DNA of 64,000 bases from 66-474 sp036279975 (GTDB lineage: Bacteria > Pseudomonadota > Gammaproteobacteria > Xanthomonadales > Rhodanobacteraceae). Under the pieces are notes generated by a model, which saw only the letters and a list, made by a program, of their open reading frames with translations, made no database searches and was not told where the DNA came from. Both the position numbers and the translations under genes were made by a program. Each line of letters opens with the position of its first letter. Positions within the stretch are counted from its first letter, which is position 1. The stretch covers positions 86,186-150,185 of the forward strand of contig DASURP010000006.1 of NCBI GenBank assembly GCA_036279975.1, written 5' to 3'. Below, in pieces: positions 45,405 through 55,393 of the stretch.

Positions 45405-48400
45405 ATGAGATTCGACCGCAGTGAGCTGTCCAAGGCCGTGCAGACGGCTCTTTCGCTGGGCGCCGTCGCTGCCGTGGGTGTTGCGGGTACTGCCTTCGCG
45501 CAGAACGCGCCCCCGGACCAGAACAACCAGCAACAACCGCAAACCTTGCAGACCATCGTGGTCACGGGTTCGCACATTCGCCGCGTGGATCTGGAGACCT
45601 CCAATCCCGTGGTCGCCATCACCAGCCAACAGATCCAGGCGACCGGCAAGTTGACGCTGGGCGATGTGGTCCAGGAGTTGCCGGTGATCACCGGCGGCGT
45701 GAACAACCCGCGCGTCAACAACAGTGGCGCCACCGGACAGTCCCTGATCGGCCTGCGTGGCCTGGGCGCCAGCCGTACCCTCATTTTGATTGACGGCCAG
45801 CGTGTCACCGGCACCTTCGGCCCTGCGGATCTGAACGCGATTCCGGCCGCGGCGGTGGAACGTGTCGAGGTGCTGACCGACGGCGCATCGGCCATTTACG
45901 GTTCGGACGCGATCGGCGGCGTCATCAACATCATCCTGAAAAACAATTATCAGGGTGCGCAGTTCTCGCTCAACTACGGCATCTCCGATCATGACGACGG
46001 CCAACGCAAGGGCGTCAGTTTCGTGTTTGGCCAGACCTCCGACAAGGGCAGCATCCTGGCCGGCATCGACTACAACAAGTTCGATTCGATCCTGCAGTCG
46101 GCGCGCAAGCTCACCGAAAACGCCTTGTCGCTGACCGCGACCAATACCTATGGCTCTTCCGGGAGTGCACCGGCCGGCCTGACCTATCTGGCGGTTCCGG
46201 GATCGGGGATCACCTCCTTCATCGGCGGATCTTCCTACGCGTTGCGCAACCGCATCTTCCTGCCACCGGGCACGCTGGCGGCGAGCAACCCGCTGTCGAG
46301 CTGCAGCAGCCTGTCCCTGAACAGCGGCACGTTTGCGACCGGTGCGGACCCCAGCGCAACCACCGCCGACTATCACTGCTTTGGATCGGACCCGGCCACC
46401 GGGCAGAACGACCGCTACAACTACGCGGCGGTGAACTACCTGCTGACCCCGCAGGAACGCACCAACGCGTTCTTCAAGGGCACCTATCACCTGACCGACA
46501 ACATCGATTTCTACGGCACGGTCATTCACAACAGGACCAGTTCGGGCAGCCAGTTGGCGCCTGCGGTGCTCGGCTCCGGGCCGCTCGGTTTCGACACCGG
46601 ATTCCAGATTTCCAAGGACAACTACTGGAACCCGTTCGGCGTGGATTTCTCATCCAAAGGCGCCACCTGGACGGGCCGCATGGTTCCCGCGGGGCCGCGT
46701 ATTTTTTCGGGTGAGATCAGCACCGATCAGGTCATGGCCGGCTTCAAGGGCAACCTCAACCTCGGCGAACGGAACTGGACGTGGGACGTGGGTTACAACT
46801 ACAGCCACATCTCCAGGGTCAACACCAACCGCGGACTGCCGAACCAGAATATCCTGAACCAGGGGGCTGGTCCGTCGTTCCTCAACTCGGACGGTGTCGT
46901 GCAGTGCGGCACGGCAGCCAATGGCTCGGCTCCTGATGCTGCGGGTGCGATTCCGTTGAGCCAGTGCACCCCGTTCGATCCGTTCAATCTCAACAACCCC
47001 AACACCGCAGCGGCGATCCAGGCCGCGGCTTCACCGGCCGTGAACGACACGTGGAACATCGATCGCATCTATCACGCCGACATCACCGGCGGAGTGTTCG
47101 ATCTGCCAGCCGGCACGGTCCAGTTGGCGGCCGGCGCGTTGTACCACAAGGTCTACACCAACAACGTCGTCGCTGCCGACCTGTTGCTCAACCCTGCAAC
47201 CGGCAACTGCACCCTGGGTAGCGCGTGCGGCGCCCATCTGCAGGGCGGCTACACCGTGAAGGAGGCCTATGCGGAGGCATACATTCCGGTCCTCAAGGAC
47301 ATGCCGTTCGTCCAGGCCCTGAACGTGACCCTGGGTGACCGCTACTCCAAGTACAGCACCTTCGGCAGCACCAACAACTGGAAGATCGGACTGGAATACC
47401 GCCCGATCCAGGATTTGCTGCTGCGCGGCACCGTGTCGACGGTGTTCCGTGCGCCCGGCGTCAGCGACGTGTTCTCTTCGCCGACCAGCAGCGCCCCGAT
47501 CCTGACGTCCGACCCCTGCAACCACATCACATCCCCGAACCCGGCGTGCGAATTCGTGCCCACGGACGGCAGCTTCGTCAACACGCTGGTTGCCTCGCAC
47601 CAGCAGCTCAAGGCGTTGACGTCCGGTTCCCAATATGCCGGCTTCCCGCTGGGTCCGGAACAGGGCAAGTCGTTCGACTTCGGCGCGGTTTATTCTCCGA
47701 GTTTCGTGCCGGGCCTGACGGTGCAAGCCGACGTGTGGCGGATCTATCTGAACAACGTGATCGTCCCGGGCGTCGGCGCGCAGACCGTCCTGGATGCCTG
47801 CTTCCGTGGCCTGAGCGTCTTCTGCCCGTTGATCACGCGCACCGACGCCACGGGCTTCGAGGGCCAGATCAGCCAGATTCTCCAGCCAACCGCCAATCTG
47901 GGCAGGCTGGATGTCAAGGGCGTGGACTTCGCGGCCCACTATCGGCTGCCGGCGTTCTCGTTCGGCCAGTTCGACATCGGACTGAACGCGACGTACATGA
48001 AGCAGTTCAAGATCCAGACAGCCCCGGGTACGGAGGGTGTCAATCAGGTGCGCAATGGCGTGGGCATGTTCGGCGGCTTCGGCACGGGGCTGGGCAGTTC
48101 CTGCCCGTTCGCGGCCGGTGGCGTCTGCTTCTTCCCGCGCATCAAGGCACGGGGCACCCTTGGCTGGCAGTTGGGCCCGTGGGACGCGCAATGGACCATG
48201 CTTTACAGCAGCAAGTTCAAGTCGGGCAGCCTGAATCCTGCGGAAGGCGATACCGCATTGTCGTCCTTCCCGGTCAACGGCCCCGCCGGTCCTCTGGTGC
48301 TGCACTATGGCGCGTACGTTTACAACAACGTCACGGTCGGCTACAACATCGAACCGATCAACACCCGCATCGACCTGGGCGTGGACAACGTGTTCGACAA

Positions 48401-48509
48401 GCAGGCGCCGTTGCTGTATGCCAACAACGTGTTGAACGCAAACACCGACCCTGCCGACTTCGACACGATCGGCCGGTATTACTTCGCCCGCCTGACGGTC
48501 AACTTCTGA
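45405..48509 (+). CDS. TonB-dependent outer-membrane receptor 1
   Basis: This 1,034-residue outer-membrane transporter is energised by TonB. It has a signal peptide (SELSKAVQTALSLGAVAAVGVAGTAFA, cleavage near 32), a TonB-box-like LQTIVVTGSHIRR near 48-60, and a plug domain with GLRGLGASRTLILIDGQRV and VLTDGASAIYGSDAIGGVINI. The large beta-barrel has Cys pairs in its loops and ends with ARLTVNF, the terminal Phe expected for barrel assembly. The ligand is unknown. The ATG at 45405 has GGAG eight bases upstream. It is followed by a terminator and then by five TPR-sulfotransferase genes. Confidence 0.95.
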   Translation: MRFDRSELSKAVQTALSLGAVAAVGVAGTAFAQNAPPDQNNQQQPQTLQTIVVTGSHIRRVDLETSNPVVAITSQQIQATGKLTLGDVVQELPVITGGVNNPRVNNSGATGQSLIGLRGLGASRTLILIDGQRVTGTFGPADLNAIPAAAVERVEVLTDGASAIYGSDAIGGVINIILKNNYQGAQFSLNYGISDHDDGQRKGVSFVFGQTSDKGSILAGIDYNKFDSILQSARKLTENALSLTATNTYGSSGSAPAGLTYLAVPGSGITSFIGGSSYALRNRIFLPPGTLAASNPLSSCSSLSLNSGTFATGADPSATTADYHCFGSDPATGQNDRYNYAAVNYLLTPQERTNAFFKGTYHLTDNIDFYGTVIHNRTSSGSQLAPAVLGSGPLGFDTGFQISKDNYWNPFGVDFSSKGATWTGRMVPAGPRIFSGEISTDQVMAGFKGNLNLGERNWTWDVGYNYSHISRVNTNRGLPNQNILNQGAGPSFLNSDGVVQCGTAANGSAPDAAGAIPLSQCTPFDPFNLNNPNTAAAIQAAASPAVNDTWNIDRIYHADITGGVFDLPAGTVQLAAGALYHKVYTNNVVAADLLLNPATGNCTLGSACGAHLQGGYTVKEAYAEAYIPVLKDMPFVQALNVTLGDRYSKYSTFGSTNNWKIGLEYRPIQDLLLRGTVSTVFRAPGVSDVFSSPTSSAPILTSDPCNHITSPNPACEFVPTDGSFVNTLVASHQQLKALTSGSQYAGFPLGPEQGKSFDFGAVYSPSFVPGLTVQADVWRIYLNNVIVPGVGAQTVLDACFRGLSVFCPLITRTDATGFEGQISQILQPTANLGRLDVKGVDFAAHYRLPAFSFGQFDIGLNATYMKQFKIQTAPGTEGVNQVRNGVGMFGGFGTGLGSSCPFAAGGVCFFPRIKARGTLGWQLGPWDAQWTMLYSSKFKSGSLNPAEGDTALSSFPVNGPAGPLVLHYGAYVYNNVTVGYNIEPINTRIDLGVDNVFDKQAPLLYANNVLNANTDPADFDTIGRYYFARLTVNF

Positions 48510-48536
48510 TTTGACTGATTGAGGCTTCAACCTTCC

Positions 48537-48570
48537 GGGCCGCACGGGTATCCTCGTGCGGCCCTTTTTG
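48537..48570 (+). terminator. Rho-independent terminator of TonB receptor 1
   Basis: A perfect 10-bp stem GGGCCGCACG / CGTGCGGCCC with an 8-base loop is followed by TTTTTGTTT. It sits 28 bases after the receptor stop and only 17 bases before the next start codon, so the sulfotransferase gene probably relies on read-through or a promoter inside the receptor gene. Confidence 0.88.
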
Positions 48571-48586
48571 TTTCTGTGCGGTCACG

Positions 48587-50437
48587 ATGCCCAATCCCAT
48601 GGCTGACGCGATCGTCGCAGTGCTGCAGGCCGGCGACGCGGCGGAAGCCGCGCGTCTCTGTCGTGAGCAGTTGCGGCGAGAACCCGAGGCCCCCGAACTG
48701 CTGGTGCTGCTGGCGCTGGCACAGTGGCGACTCGGCATGCACGACGAGTCGCTTGAAATCTATGCGCGCTTGACGCGAATGCATCCTCGCGACGTGGTGT
48801 ATTGGCGGAACTATGCGACGGCGCTGCGCGAAGCAGGTGACCTCGTGGCCGCAGAGGCTGCGTCCGCGACCGCGCTGCGGCTCGCGCCGGACGATACCGA
48901 ATGGCTCGAGTGGCACGGCCTGCTGCAACTGGATGCAGGCAAGCCCACCGAAGCCCGCGACACGCTGATGCGCGCGTTTGGCAAGGCGCCCGACAGACCC
49001 TCCATCCGCATCCATGCCGCCCAGGCCTGCTCTGCCTGCCGCGATGCAAGGGCCGACAACCTGCTGAGGCCATGGCGGAGTTGGATGCCACTTGACGACG
49101 CGCTCCAGTCGGAGCTGGTGGAGGTCCTGAGGCAGCAAGGCGAAATCCGGGATGCCATGGAGCTGCTGGAAGGCCTGGTAGGCCGCTGGCCTTCGGAGTG
49201 GCGGCTTCGGTTGCGCCTCGCGGCGCTCTACGAAAGGGTGAACCGGCTCGATGAGGCGGAGGCCTTGCTTGATCGAATCGTGGCCGAAGGCGTGGTCACG
49301 GGGACAGAGGCCCGGGCAGCCCGGGAAATCGAGCACCAACGGGCGCGGTTGGCGGTCCGGCGCCGCGAGTTCGCGACGGCGCGTGACATCATCGAGCACG
49401 CTGGCCCGCACGATGATCGCCACTGTGCGCACTGGTTCGAGTTGGGACAGGCCTGCGACAAGACCGGCGACACCGTGGCTGCCATGACGGCGTTGGCGCG
49501 CGCGCATGAAATCCAGCTTGCCGACATCCGGCGCAGCCACCCGCGCTGGCTGGAAACCGGCGCCAAGGTCATGCCCGGCCAGAACCCGCGGGTGGCGGCA
49601 TCCGACTTCGCGGCCTGGCCGACACTGCGGGCACCCGACGCCTCGCAATCGCCGGTGTTCGTGGTCGGCTTCCCGCGTTCCGGCACCACCCTGCTGGAAC
49701 AGATGCTGGATGCGCATCCCCGCCTGCAGTCGATGGACGAGCGGCCGTTCTTCAACACCTTGGCGACCCAGCTCGAGAACAGCACCGGGTTCGAGATCCC
49801 GCGTGACCTGGGCCGGCTCGACCAGCGCGATTGCGACGAATTGCGCAAGGGGTATTTGATCCTCGCGTGCGGCAAGGTACCGCGGCGCTGGGATGCGCGG
49901 CTGGTGGACAAGAACCCGATGAACATGTTGTGGCTGCCGATGATGTACCGGATGTTCCCGGCCGCGAAGTTCATCCTTGCCGTTCGCCATCCATGCGACG
50001 TGCTGTTGAGCTGCTACATGCAGAACTTCATGTCCAGCAGCCTTGCAGTGGTGTGCGAGAACCTGGAAATCCTCGCGCAGGCCTACGTCGATGCCATGCG
50101 GCACTGGCTTTATCACGTGGACCTGTTCAAGCCGGACGTGTTCGTCTCGCGATACGAAACGCTGGTGGCGGATACGCCCGGCCAGACGCGGCGGATCGCG
50201 GAATTCCTGGGCCTCGACGACGCCGAATCCATGCTTGGTTTCGCCCAGCACGCGCGCGGCAAGGGTTTCATCGCCACGCCCAGCTATACCCAGGTGATCG
50301 AGCCGATCAACCGCAAGGGCTTGGGCCGCTGGCAACGTTACCGCGAATACTTCGAGCCGGTATTGCCGGCCCTGCAGCCGATGCTCGAGTACTGGGGGTA
50401 CGCGACGAATTCGACTGCCGCCGCCATGGGGCGTTGA
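48587..50437 (+). CDS. TPR-sulfotransferase 1
   Basis: This 616-residue cytoplasmic protein has N-terminal tetratricopeptide repeats (to about residue 320) and a C-terminal sulfotransferase domain. Motifs: PAPS 5'-phosphosulfate loop FVVGFPRSGTTLLEQMLDAHP (P-loop near 363), an acidic SMDERPFFN region, LVDKNPMNMLWLP, and the 3'-phosphate site FILAVRHPCDVLLSCY. It is the most divergent of the six copies: the GEL motif of the others is DERPF here. The C-terminus has YTQVIEPINRKGLGRWQRY. The target is unknown; TPRs usually bind a protein partner. It is followed 3 bases later by copy 2. Confidence 0.9.
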   Translation: MPNPMADAIVAVLQAGDAAEAARLCREQLRREPEAPELLVLLALAQWRLGMHDESLEIYARLTRMHPRDVVYWRNYATALREAGDLVAAEAASATALRLAPDDTEWLEWHGLLQLDAGKPTEARDTLMRAFGKAPDRPSIRIHAAQACSACRDARADNLLRPWRSWMPLDDALQSELVEVLRQQGEIRDAMELLEGLVGRWPSEWRLRLRLAALYERVNRLDEAEALLDRIVAEGVVTGTEARAAREIEHQRARLAVRRREFATARDIIEHAGPHDDRHCAHWFELGQACDKTGDTVAAMTALARAHEIQLADIRRSHPRWLETGAKVMPGQNPRVAASDFAAWPTLRAPDASQSPVFVVGFPRSGTTLLEQMLDAHPRLQSMDERPFFNTLATQLENSTGFEIPRDLGRLDQRDCDELRKGYLILACGKVPRRWDARLVDKNPMNMLWLPMMYRMFPAAKFILAVRHPCDVLLSCYMQNFMSSSLAVVCENLEILAQAYVDAMRHWLYHVDLFKPDVFVSRYETLVADTPGQTRRIAEFLGLDDAESMLGFAQHARGKGFIATPSYTQVIEPINRKGLGRWQRYREYFEPVLPALQPMLEYWGYATNSTAAAMGR

Positions 50438-50440
50438 GCG

Positions 50441-52093
50441 GTGGGAGCCGTGGACCGCGTGTTCGAACCGCCAGCGCCAGACCTTGCAAAAATGACCGCG
50501 CGTCTGCAATTGCTGCCGGGAGCGATTGCGGTGCAGCTGCGACTCGCAAGCGATGCGCTGGCGACGGGCGACTTGCAGGCCGCGCAGGCGGCGTTGGGAA
50601 ACGCACTGGCGCGTGCGCCAGGCCAGCCCGACGTGCTGCGCCTCTATGGGTTGTTGCTGGCCCGTATCGGCAATTTCCGTGCCGCGTTCGCGAATTTCGA
50701 AACCGTGCTGCGCACCGCGCCAGACGACGCCATGGGTTACTGGCAGTATGCCCAGATCCGTGAGGAAGCCGGTGACCTGGCATCGGCGCTGCGCTTGCGC
50801 GAACTGGCGGTGCAGCGCCTGCCCGAATCGCCCCTGGCGCTCGCCGACCTGGGCGAACACCTTGAGCGTCACCGGAATTCCGAGCAGGCGTTGGAATATC
50901 TGGAGCGCTCAACCAGATTGGCGCCGGATTACGCGCCGGCGCAGCTGAAACTCGGCGATGCGCTGGTGTCGTGCGGGCGGATCGAGGAAGGTGCTGCTGC
51001 GATGCGCAAGGCGATCGCCATGGAACCCGCATTCGCAGCAGCGTGGCTGGACCTCGTGGACATCAAGACGGTGCCCATCACGGACGATGAAGTTTCGGTC
51101 CTGCAAGGCTTGCTGCGCCGACCGGACATCGACGGGCGCGAACGTACCGCGATCCAGTTTGCGCTGGCAAAGGTGTACGAGAACCGCGGCGAGTATGCTG
51201 GTGCGTACGCGTTGTTCGTGCACGCCAATGCAAGACGCAAGCAGGAGGTGGGCCCGTGGGATGCCGGTGGGTTTCTGGCCCGCGTGCGTCGCGCGGAAGA
51301 GGTGTTCGCGGCGCCGCACGCCGCCGCGGAAGATCCGCGGCTGGGCAGGGAGGTGATTTTCATTGTCGGACTGCCGCGTTCCGGCACTACCCTGGTCGAG
51401 CAGGTCCTGGCTTCGCATCCCCACGTCCAGGGTACGGGTGAACGAGGCGAACTGGCGCAGGTACTGGCCGAGGAATCTGCGCGACGGCAGCGGCATTATC
51501 CGGACTGGGCGGCGCGGGCGGACGCACGGGATTGGCAGCGGCTTGGCCGGCGTTACCTGGATCTTTCCACACGCTTTCACGGTGGAAGGGCGCATTTCAC
51601 CGACAAGATGCCAAACAATTGGCAGGCGCTGGGCGCGATCCGCGCGATGCTGCCGGGCGCGCGCATCGTGACCTGCCGTCGCGAACCGCTTGAGAATTGC
51701 TGGTCGTGCTTCAAGCAATTCTTCGCGCGTGGCTGGGAATTCACTTATGACATCGATCAACTCGCCACGTTCTGGAAGGCATTCGATCGCGCCGCTTCAC
51801 ATTGGGCCGTGCGCGATCCGGCCCATGTGCGGGAGCAGTACCACGAAGCGTTGACGCAAGACCCGCGGACGCAGATCCCGGAACTCCTCGAATTCTGCGG
51901 GGTACCTTTCGACCCGGCCTGCCTTGCACCTCACGCGGCGCATCGCAGCGTACACACCCTGAGCGCGGCACAGGTGCGCACCCCGATACGCAGGCCGACG
52001 GCGACCGCAGCCGCGTACGGTACGCTGCTGGATCCGCTGCGGTCGGCGCTCGGGTTGCCAACGGCTGCGACGGCATCGGGCCATTCCGGCTGA
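50441..52093 (+). CDS. TPR-sulfotransferase 2
   Basis: This 550-residue paralogue has a GTG start 3 bases after copy 1, so the two form an operon. TPR-like helices (LQAAQAALGNALARAPGQPDVLRLYGLLLARIGNF, SEQALEYLERSTRLAPDYAPAQLKLGDAL) precede the sulfotransferase domain: IFIVGLPRSGTTLVEQVLASHP near 312, TGERGELAQVL, FTDKMPNNWQALGAI, IVTCRREPLENCWSCF. The tail SAAQVRTPIRR followed by YGTLLDPLRSALGLP is shared with copies 4 and 6. It should transfer sulfate from PAPS to an unknown acceptor. Confidence 0.9.
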   Translation: MGAVDRVFEPPAPDLAKMTARLQLLPGAIAVQLRLASDALATGDLQAAQAALGNALARAPGQPDVLRLYGLLLARIGNFRAAFANFETVLRTAPDDAMGYWQYAQIREEAGDLASALRLRELAVQRLPESPLALADLGEHLERHRNSEQALEYLERSTRLAPDYAPAQLKLGDALVSCGRIEEGAAAMRKAIAMEPAFAAAWLDLVDIKTVPITDDEVSVLQGLLRRPDIDGRERTAIQFALAKVYENRGEYAGAYALFVHANARRKQEVGPWDAGGFLARVRRAEEVFAAPHAAAEDPRLGREVIFIVGLPRSGTTLVEQVLASHPHVQGTGERGELAQVLAEESARRQRHYPDWAARADARDWQRLGRRYLDLSTRFHGGRAHFTDKMPNNWQALGAIRAMLPGARIVTCRREPLENCWSCFKQFFARGWEFTYDIDQLATFWKAFDRAASHWAVRDPAHVREQYHEALTQDPRTQIPELLEFCGVPFDPACLAPHAAHRSVHTLSAAQVRTPIRRPTATAAAYGTLLDPLRSALGLPTAATASGHSG

Positions 52094-52182
52094 GGCCGGC
52101 CTCGTGCCCGCATGGCAGCGTCATCGCCCGTCGATGTGTCGGAGTAAATCTTCCCCGCTCTTCGTTCCCTGCAGGCGTGTCG

Positions 52183-53727
52183 TCAATGGGCCTGCTCGGG
52201 GAAATGCAGCAATTCGGGCACGTACGGAGCGTAATTCCGCCAGCGTCCGATCGAGCGTGTATTTATCGGCTGGCGCGCTTGCCAAAGGCTGGCGGTACTG
52301 ATGCTCGACCTCGATTCGGCCGGGGGCGTGTCCGTCCGGGTGGGCAAGCCGATCCATCCCGCGAGCGCTCCGCTGACGCGTTCCGGGTCCGACACCAGTT
52401 CCTCATAGCGGAGCGTCCGGATCGACCCGGGGTGGCGCGAGTTCCAATGCGCCATGAGTTTGTCGCAGCCACGCATCACCAGCGAAATATCGTCGAAGTC
52501 GTAGCTGTAACCCTGGACGTCTTTCAGAAAGCACTGGCTCCACAAGGACAGCGCCGTATCGCGCGGATTGCGTTGGCAGTGGATGATCTTCGCATCGGGA
52601 AACATCGCCAGGATCAGATCGATGTAGCAGAAGTTCAATGGCTGCTTGTCGAGGAACCAATGCGTGTCACCGGCATCATCCCTGCGTGATTGTGCGGCGT
52701 AGGTTTCGGCCGCGCGTTGAAGTTCCGCGCGCCCCGGACTGCCGCTCAGGCCGGGTCGCTCCGAGAGGGTCGCGACCCATGGCAGTTCGCCGCGATTGCA
52801 AACCTTCGGGTAACGCGACAACAATTCGGCGATGAGCGTGGTGCCGGAACGCGGCATCCCGACGATGAAAATCGGCGTGAATTCGGCGGACGATTCGAGG
52901 CGATGGGCAATCGGCTTCGACGCCAGCCGTGCTTCGACCGTGCGCCGCCAGGCCTTGCGCGACCATTTCGTCAGACGGCGCACGGTCGCGTTGCCTTCGC
53001 GAAAATGACGCGCGGCTTCTTCGTAGTCGCCGATGTCGTCGTGTGCCTTGCCCAGCGCGAAGTGCAGCTCCGCGCGTGCCTTTCCGGAAAGATCCTTGTG
53101 TTGCAAGCCGCCGCGAAACAGCTCGAAATCCGGGTGTTGACCGTTTGCGTAGCGCTGCGCGGCGGAAAGGCCGATCGGCATGTGCCATTCCCATGCATGT
53201 TCGTCGCGCTGCAGCGCAAACAGGTAGTGCGCTCGTGCTTGCTCGAATTTACCCAGTTGCATTTGCAGCATGGCTGCGTAGGCGTGCAAACGGGCATCTT
53301 CCGGGTTTCCGGAGATGGCTGACAAGGCGATCGCCGCGGCATCGCGCTTGCGGTCGCAGTCGTCCAGCAACTCGATGGCCTGGATCGCGAGGTTGGCATC
53401 GCTGGCGTGCGGGTCCCGGGCAAGGCAGGCCCGCAGCGTCGCCGCGGCCGCGGCGGTACGGCCCTGTCCCTGCAAGAGCCGTGCGAGTGCAAACGCGGAG
53501 GCCGCGTCGGCGGCATCGGCCGCCAGCAGTTCCCGCAGGATTGCTTCCGCTTCGGCGTCGCGGCGGGTTCGTTGCAGGATCCCCGCCTGCGTGCGACGGA
53601 GCTCGGATGAGGCCGGATACTCGGCCAGCGCCTTGTCCAGCGTGGCCTGTGCGGCTGCCAACTGGCCGCGTAGCGTCTGGGTGCGTGCCTGTTCAAGCCA
53701 GGCCGCTTCGCCGCGTGCGTGCGTCAA
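52183..53727 (-). CDS. TPR-sulfotransferase 3
   Basis: This 514-residue paralogue lies on the opposite strand, convergent with copy 2. The TTG start at 53727 is supported by GGAG seven bases upstream and lies 2 bases after the stop of copy 4, so it is coupled to it. TPR units (QLAAAQATLDKALAEYPASSELRRTQAGIL and following) precede IFIVGMPRSGTTLIAELLSRYP near 292, CNRGELPWVATL, FLDKQPLNFCYIDLIL and IIHCQRNPRDTALSLWSQCF. The end LWQARQPINTRSIGRWRNYAPYVPEL is shared with copy 5, marking a distinct subfamily from copies 2, 4 and 6. Confidence 0.9.
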   Translation of the reverse strand: MTHARGEAAWLEQARTQTLRGQLAAAQATLDKALAEYPASSELRRTQAGILQRTRRDAEAEAILRELLAADAADAASAFALARLLQGQGRTAAAAATLRACLARDPHASDANLAIQAIELLDDCDRKRDAAAIALSAISGNPEDARLHAYAAMLQMQLGKFEQARAHYLFALQRDEHAWEWHMPIGLSAAQRYANGQHPDFELFRGGLQHKDLSGKARAELHFALGKAHDDIGDYEEAARHFREGNATVRRLTKWSRKAWRRTVEARLASKPIAHRLESSAEFTPIFIVGMPRSGTTLIAELLSRYPKVCNRGELPWVATLSERPGLSGSPGRAELQRAAETYAAQSRRDDAGDTHWFLDKQPLNFCYIDLILAMFPDAKIIHCQRNPRDTALSLWSQCFLKDVQGYSYDFDDISLVMRGCDKLMAHWNSRHPGSIRTLRYEELVSDPERVSGALAGWIGLPTRTDTPPAESRSSISTASLWQARQPINTRSIGRWRNYAPYVPELLHFPEQAH

Positions 53728-53729
53728 GG

Positions 53730-55313
53730 TCAGGCTCCGGGCACCGGCATGCCCAGGCTTATGCGCAGTGGATCGAGCAGGTTGCCGTAGTGTGATGCGT
53801 GCCTGGTGTCTTTCTGCAACGGCCGACGGACCTGGGTGGCACTGGGCGAGCGGACCTCGCGCTGGCTTGCATGGAAGTGCAGGCAGGCCTCCTCGAAAGG
53901 CAACCCGCAGGCTGCAAGCAGCTTGCGGATGCTGGATCCGGGATCGGCAAGGAGTGCTTCGTGCCCGTGCTGGTATACATGCGCCGGGTGCAGCGAGGCC
54001 GACTGGCGCACGCTGCCGTCGAAGTCGCGCCAGAAGGCGGCAAGGTCCTCGGGGGTGCGGCTGAATTCGTTGCCATCGGGCAGGAGTTGGCGGTAGCAGG
54101 AAAAACATGTTTCCAGCGGATCACGACGGCTGACGATGACGTGCGCGCCAGGCAGCATGGCGCGGATCGCCCCAATGTAAATCCAGTTGCCCGGCAGCTT
54201 GTCGGTGAACATCGGCTTGACGCGGCGCCAGTGCGAAGTGCGCGCAAGGTAGCGTTCGCCGAGGCGCTGCCAGTCCTCGGGCTGCATTGCCGCGACCCAG
54301 CGCGGGAACGGCACGCCGCGGCGGCGGGATTCCTCGGCCAGCACCAGCGAGAGATCCGGCAATTCGCCCGCGCCTTCGACTTGCGGGTGCGAGGCCAGGA
54401 TTTGTTCGACCAGCGTGGTGCCCGAGCGCGGCATGCCGACGATGAAGATCGCCGCGCCGCCGAGGTCGGGAAGCGGGGTTCCCGCGGGCGGCGGCGTGAA
54501 TGCGTGGTTGACCGCGTCGATCGCAGCCGAAAATCCCTGTGCATTCCACTTCTGGCGCAAGCGGGCGATTGCGTTGGCGCGCTTCAGTTCGTCCAGCGAT
54601 TCAGGGTAACGACCCTGTTCATCCAATGCCATGGCCAGCGCAAAACCGGTCGCGATGCGGTCGTCATCGGTCGCGTGGCTGTCGCGTAACGCGGCCCGCA
54701 TCTTCTCGATGTCCTGTTCCTGGAGCGATCCGTTGCGGAGGTCGGCGAGGCCCCACCAGGCCATGCCCGTGGCGGGACGCCTGGCCAGTACCATGCGGTA
54801 TTCGGAGGCGGACGCATCCTCGTCGCCGCGCATGCGCAACAGGTCGCCCAGCAGGGCGCGGGCGTCCATGTGATCGGGGGCGAGTTGCACCACACGCCGA
54901 AGCGATTCGATGGCTTCATCGTTGCGCACGCACCGGGTCTGGATCACGCCGAGGTTGTACCAGGCCAGCGCAAGGCCGGGTTGCAATTCGCAGGCGCGCG
55001 TCAAGGCGCCGATCGCGCCATCGAAATCGCCCGAGGCGCCCAGCACCGTGCCGAGCGTGTTGTGGTACAGCGGGTCCAGCGGGCGCGCCGCGGCGGCCCG
55101 TTGCATGGCGTCGATCGCGCCGGCATGGTCGCCGCGCAGGCTGAGGATGCCGGCGTGCAGGCGCAGCACTTCGGGATGGTCGGGGTAGGCCGCGAGGGTG
55201 GGGACCAGCTGCTCCAGGGCCTGGGCGGCACGCCCGAGCTCCAGGGCCCGCGCGGTCGCGATGACGCGTTGCGCGGCGTCATTGTCGAGACCCTGCAGGC
55301 GCGGAGCCTTCAC
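53730..55313 (-). CDS. TPR-sulfotransferase 4
   Basis: This 527-residue paralogue has a GTG start (GTGAAGGCTCCGCG). At least four TPR units occupy residues 20-200 (for example DPLYHNTLGTVLGASGDFDGAIGALTRACELQPGLALAWYNLGVI). The sulfotransferase domain has IFIVGMPRSGTTLVEQILASHP near 295, EGAGELPDLSLVL, MFTDKLPGNWIYIGAI and VIVSRRDPLETCFSCYRQLL. The tail SATQVRRPLQKDTRHASHYGNLLDPLRISLG matches copies 2 and 6. It starts 80 bases from the divergent copy 5 and is coupled to copy 3 downstream. Confidence 0.9.
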   Translation of the reverse strand: MKAPRLQGLDNDAAQRVIATARALELGRAAQALEQLVPTLAAYPDHPEVLRLHAGILSLRGDHAGAIDAMQRAAAARPLDPLYHNTLGTVLGASGDFDGAIGALTRACELQPGLALAWYNLGVIQTRCVRNDEAIESLRRVVQLAPDHMDARALLGDLLRMRGDEDASASEYRMVLARRPATGMAWWGLADLRNGSLQEQDIEKMRAALRDSHATDDDRIATGFALAMALDEQGRYPESLDELKRANAIARLRQKWNAQGFSAAIDAVNHAFTPPPAGTPLPDLGGAAIFIVGMPRSGTTLVEQILASHPQVEGAGELPDLSLVLAEESRRRGVPFPRWVAAMQPEDWQRLGERYLARTSHWRRVKPMFTDKLPGNWIYIGAIRAMLPGAHVIVSRRDPLETCFSCYRQLLPDGNEFSRTPEDLAAFWRDFDGSVRQSASLHPAHVYQHGHEALLADPGSSIRKLLAACGLPFEEACLHFHASQREVRSPSATQVRRPLQKDTRHASHYGNLLDPLRISLGMPVPGA

Positions 55314-55393
55314 GGACTCGTCCTGGGGTCGTACGCGTCTGCACGGGTTGCGGTGGAGTGCATGGCTTTGGGGTTACCGTGATGGGGCTGGCT

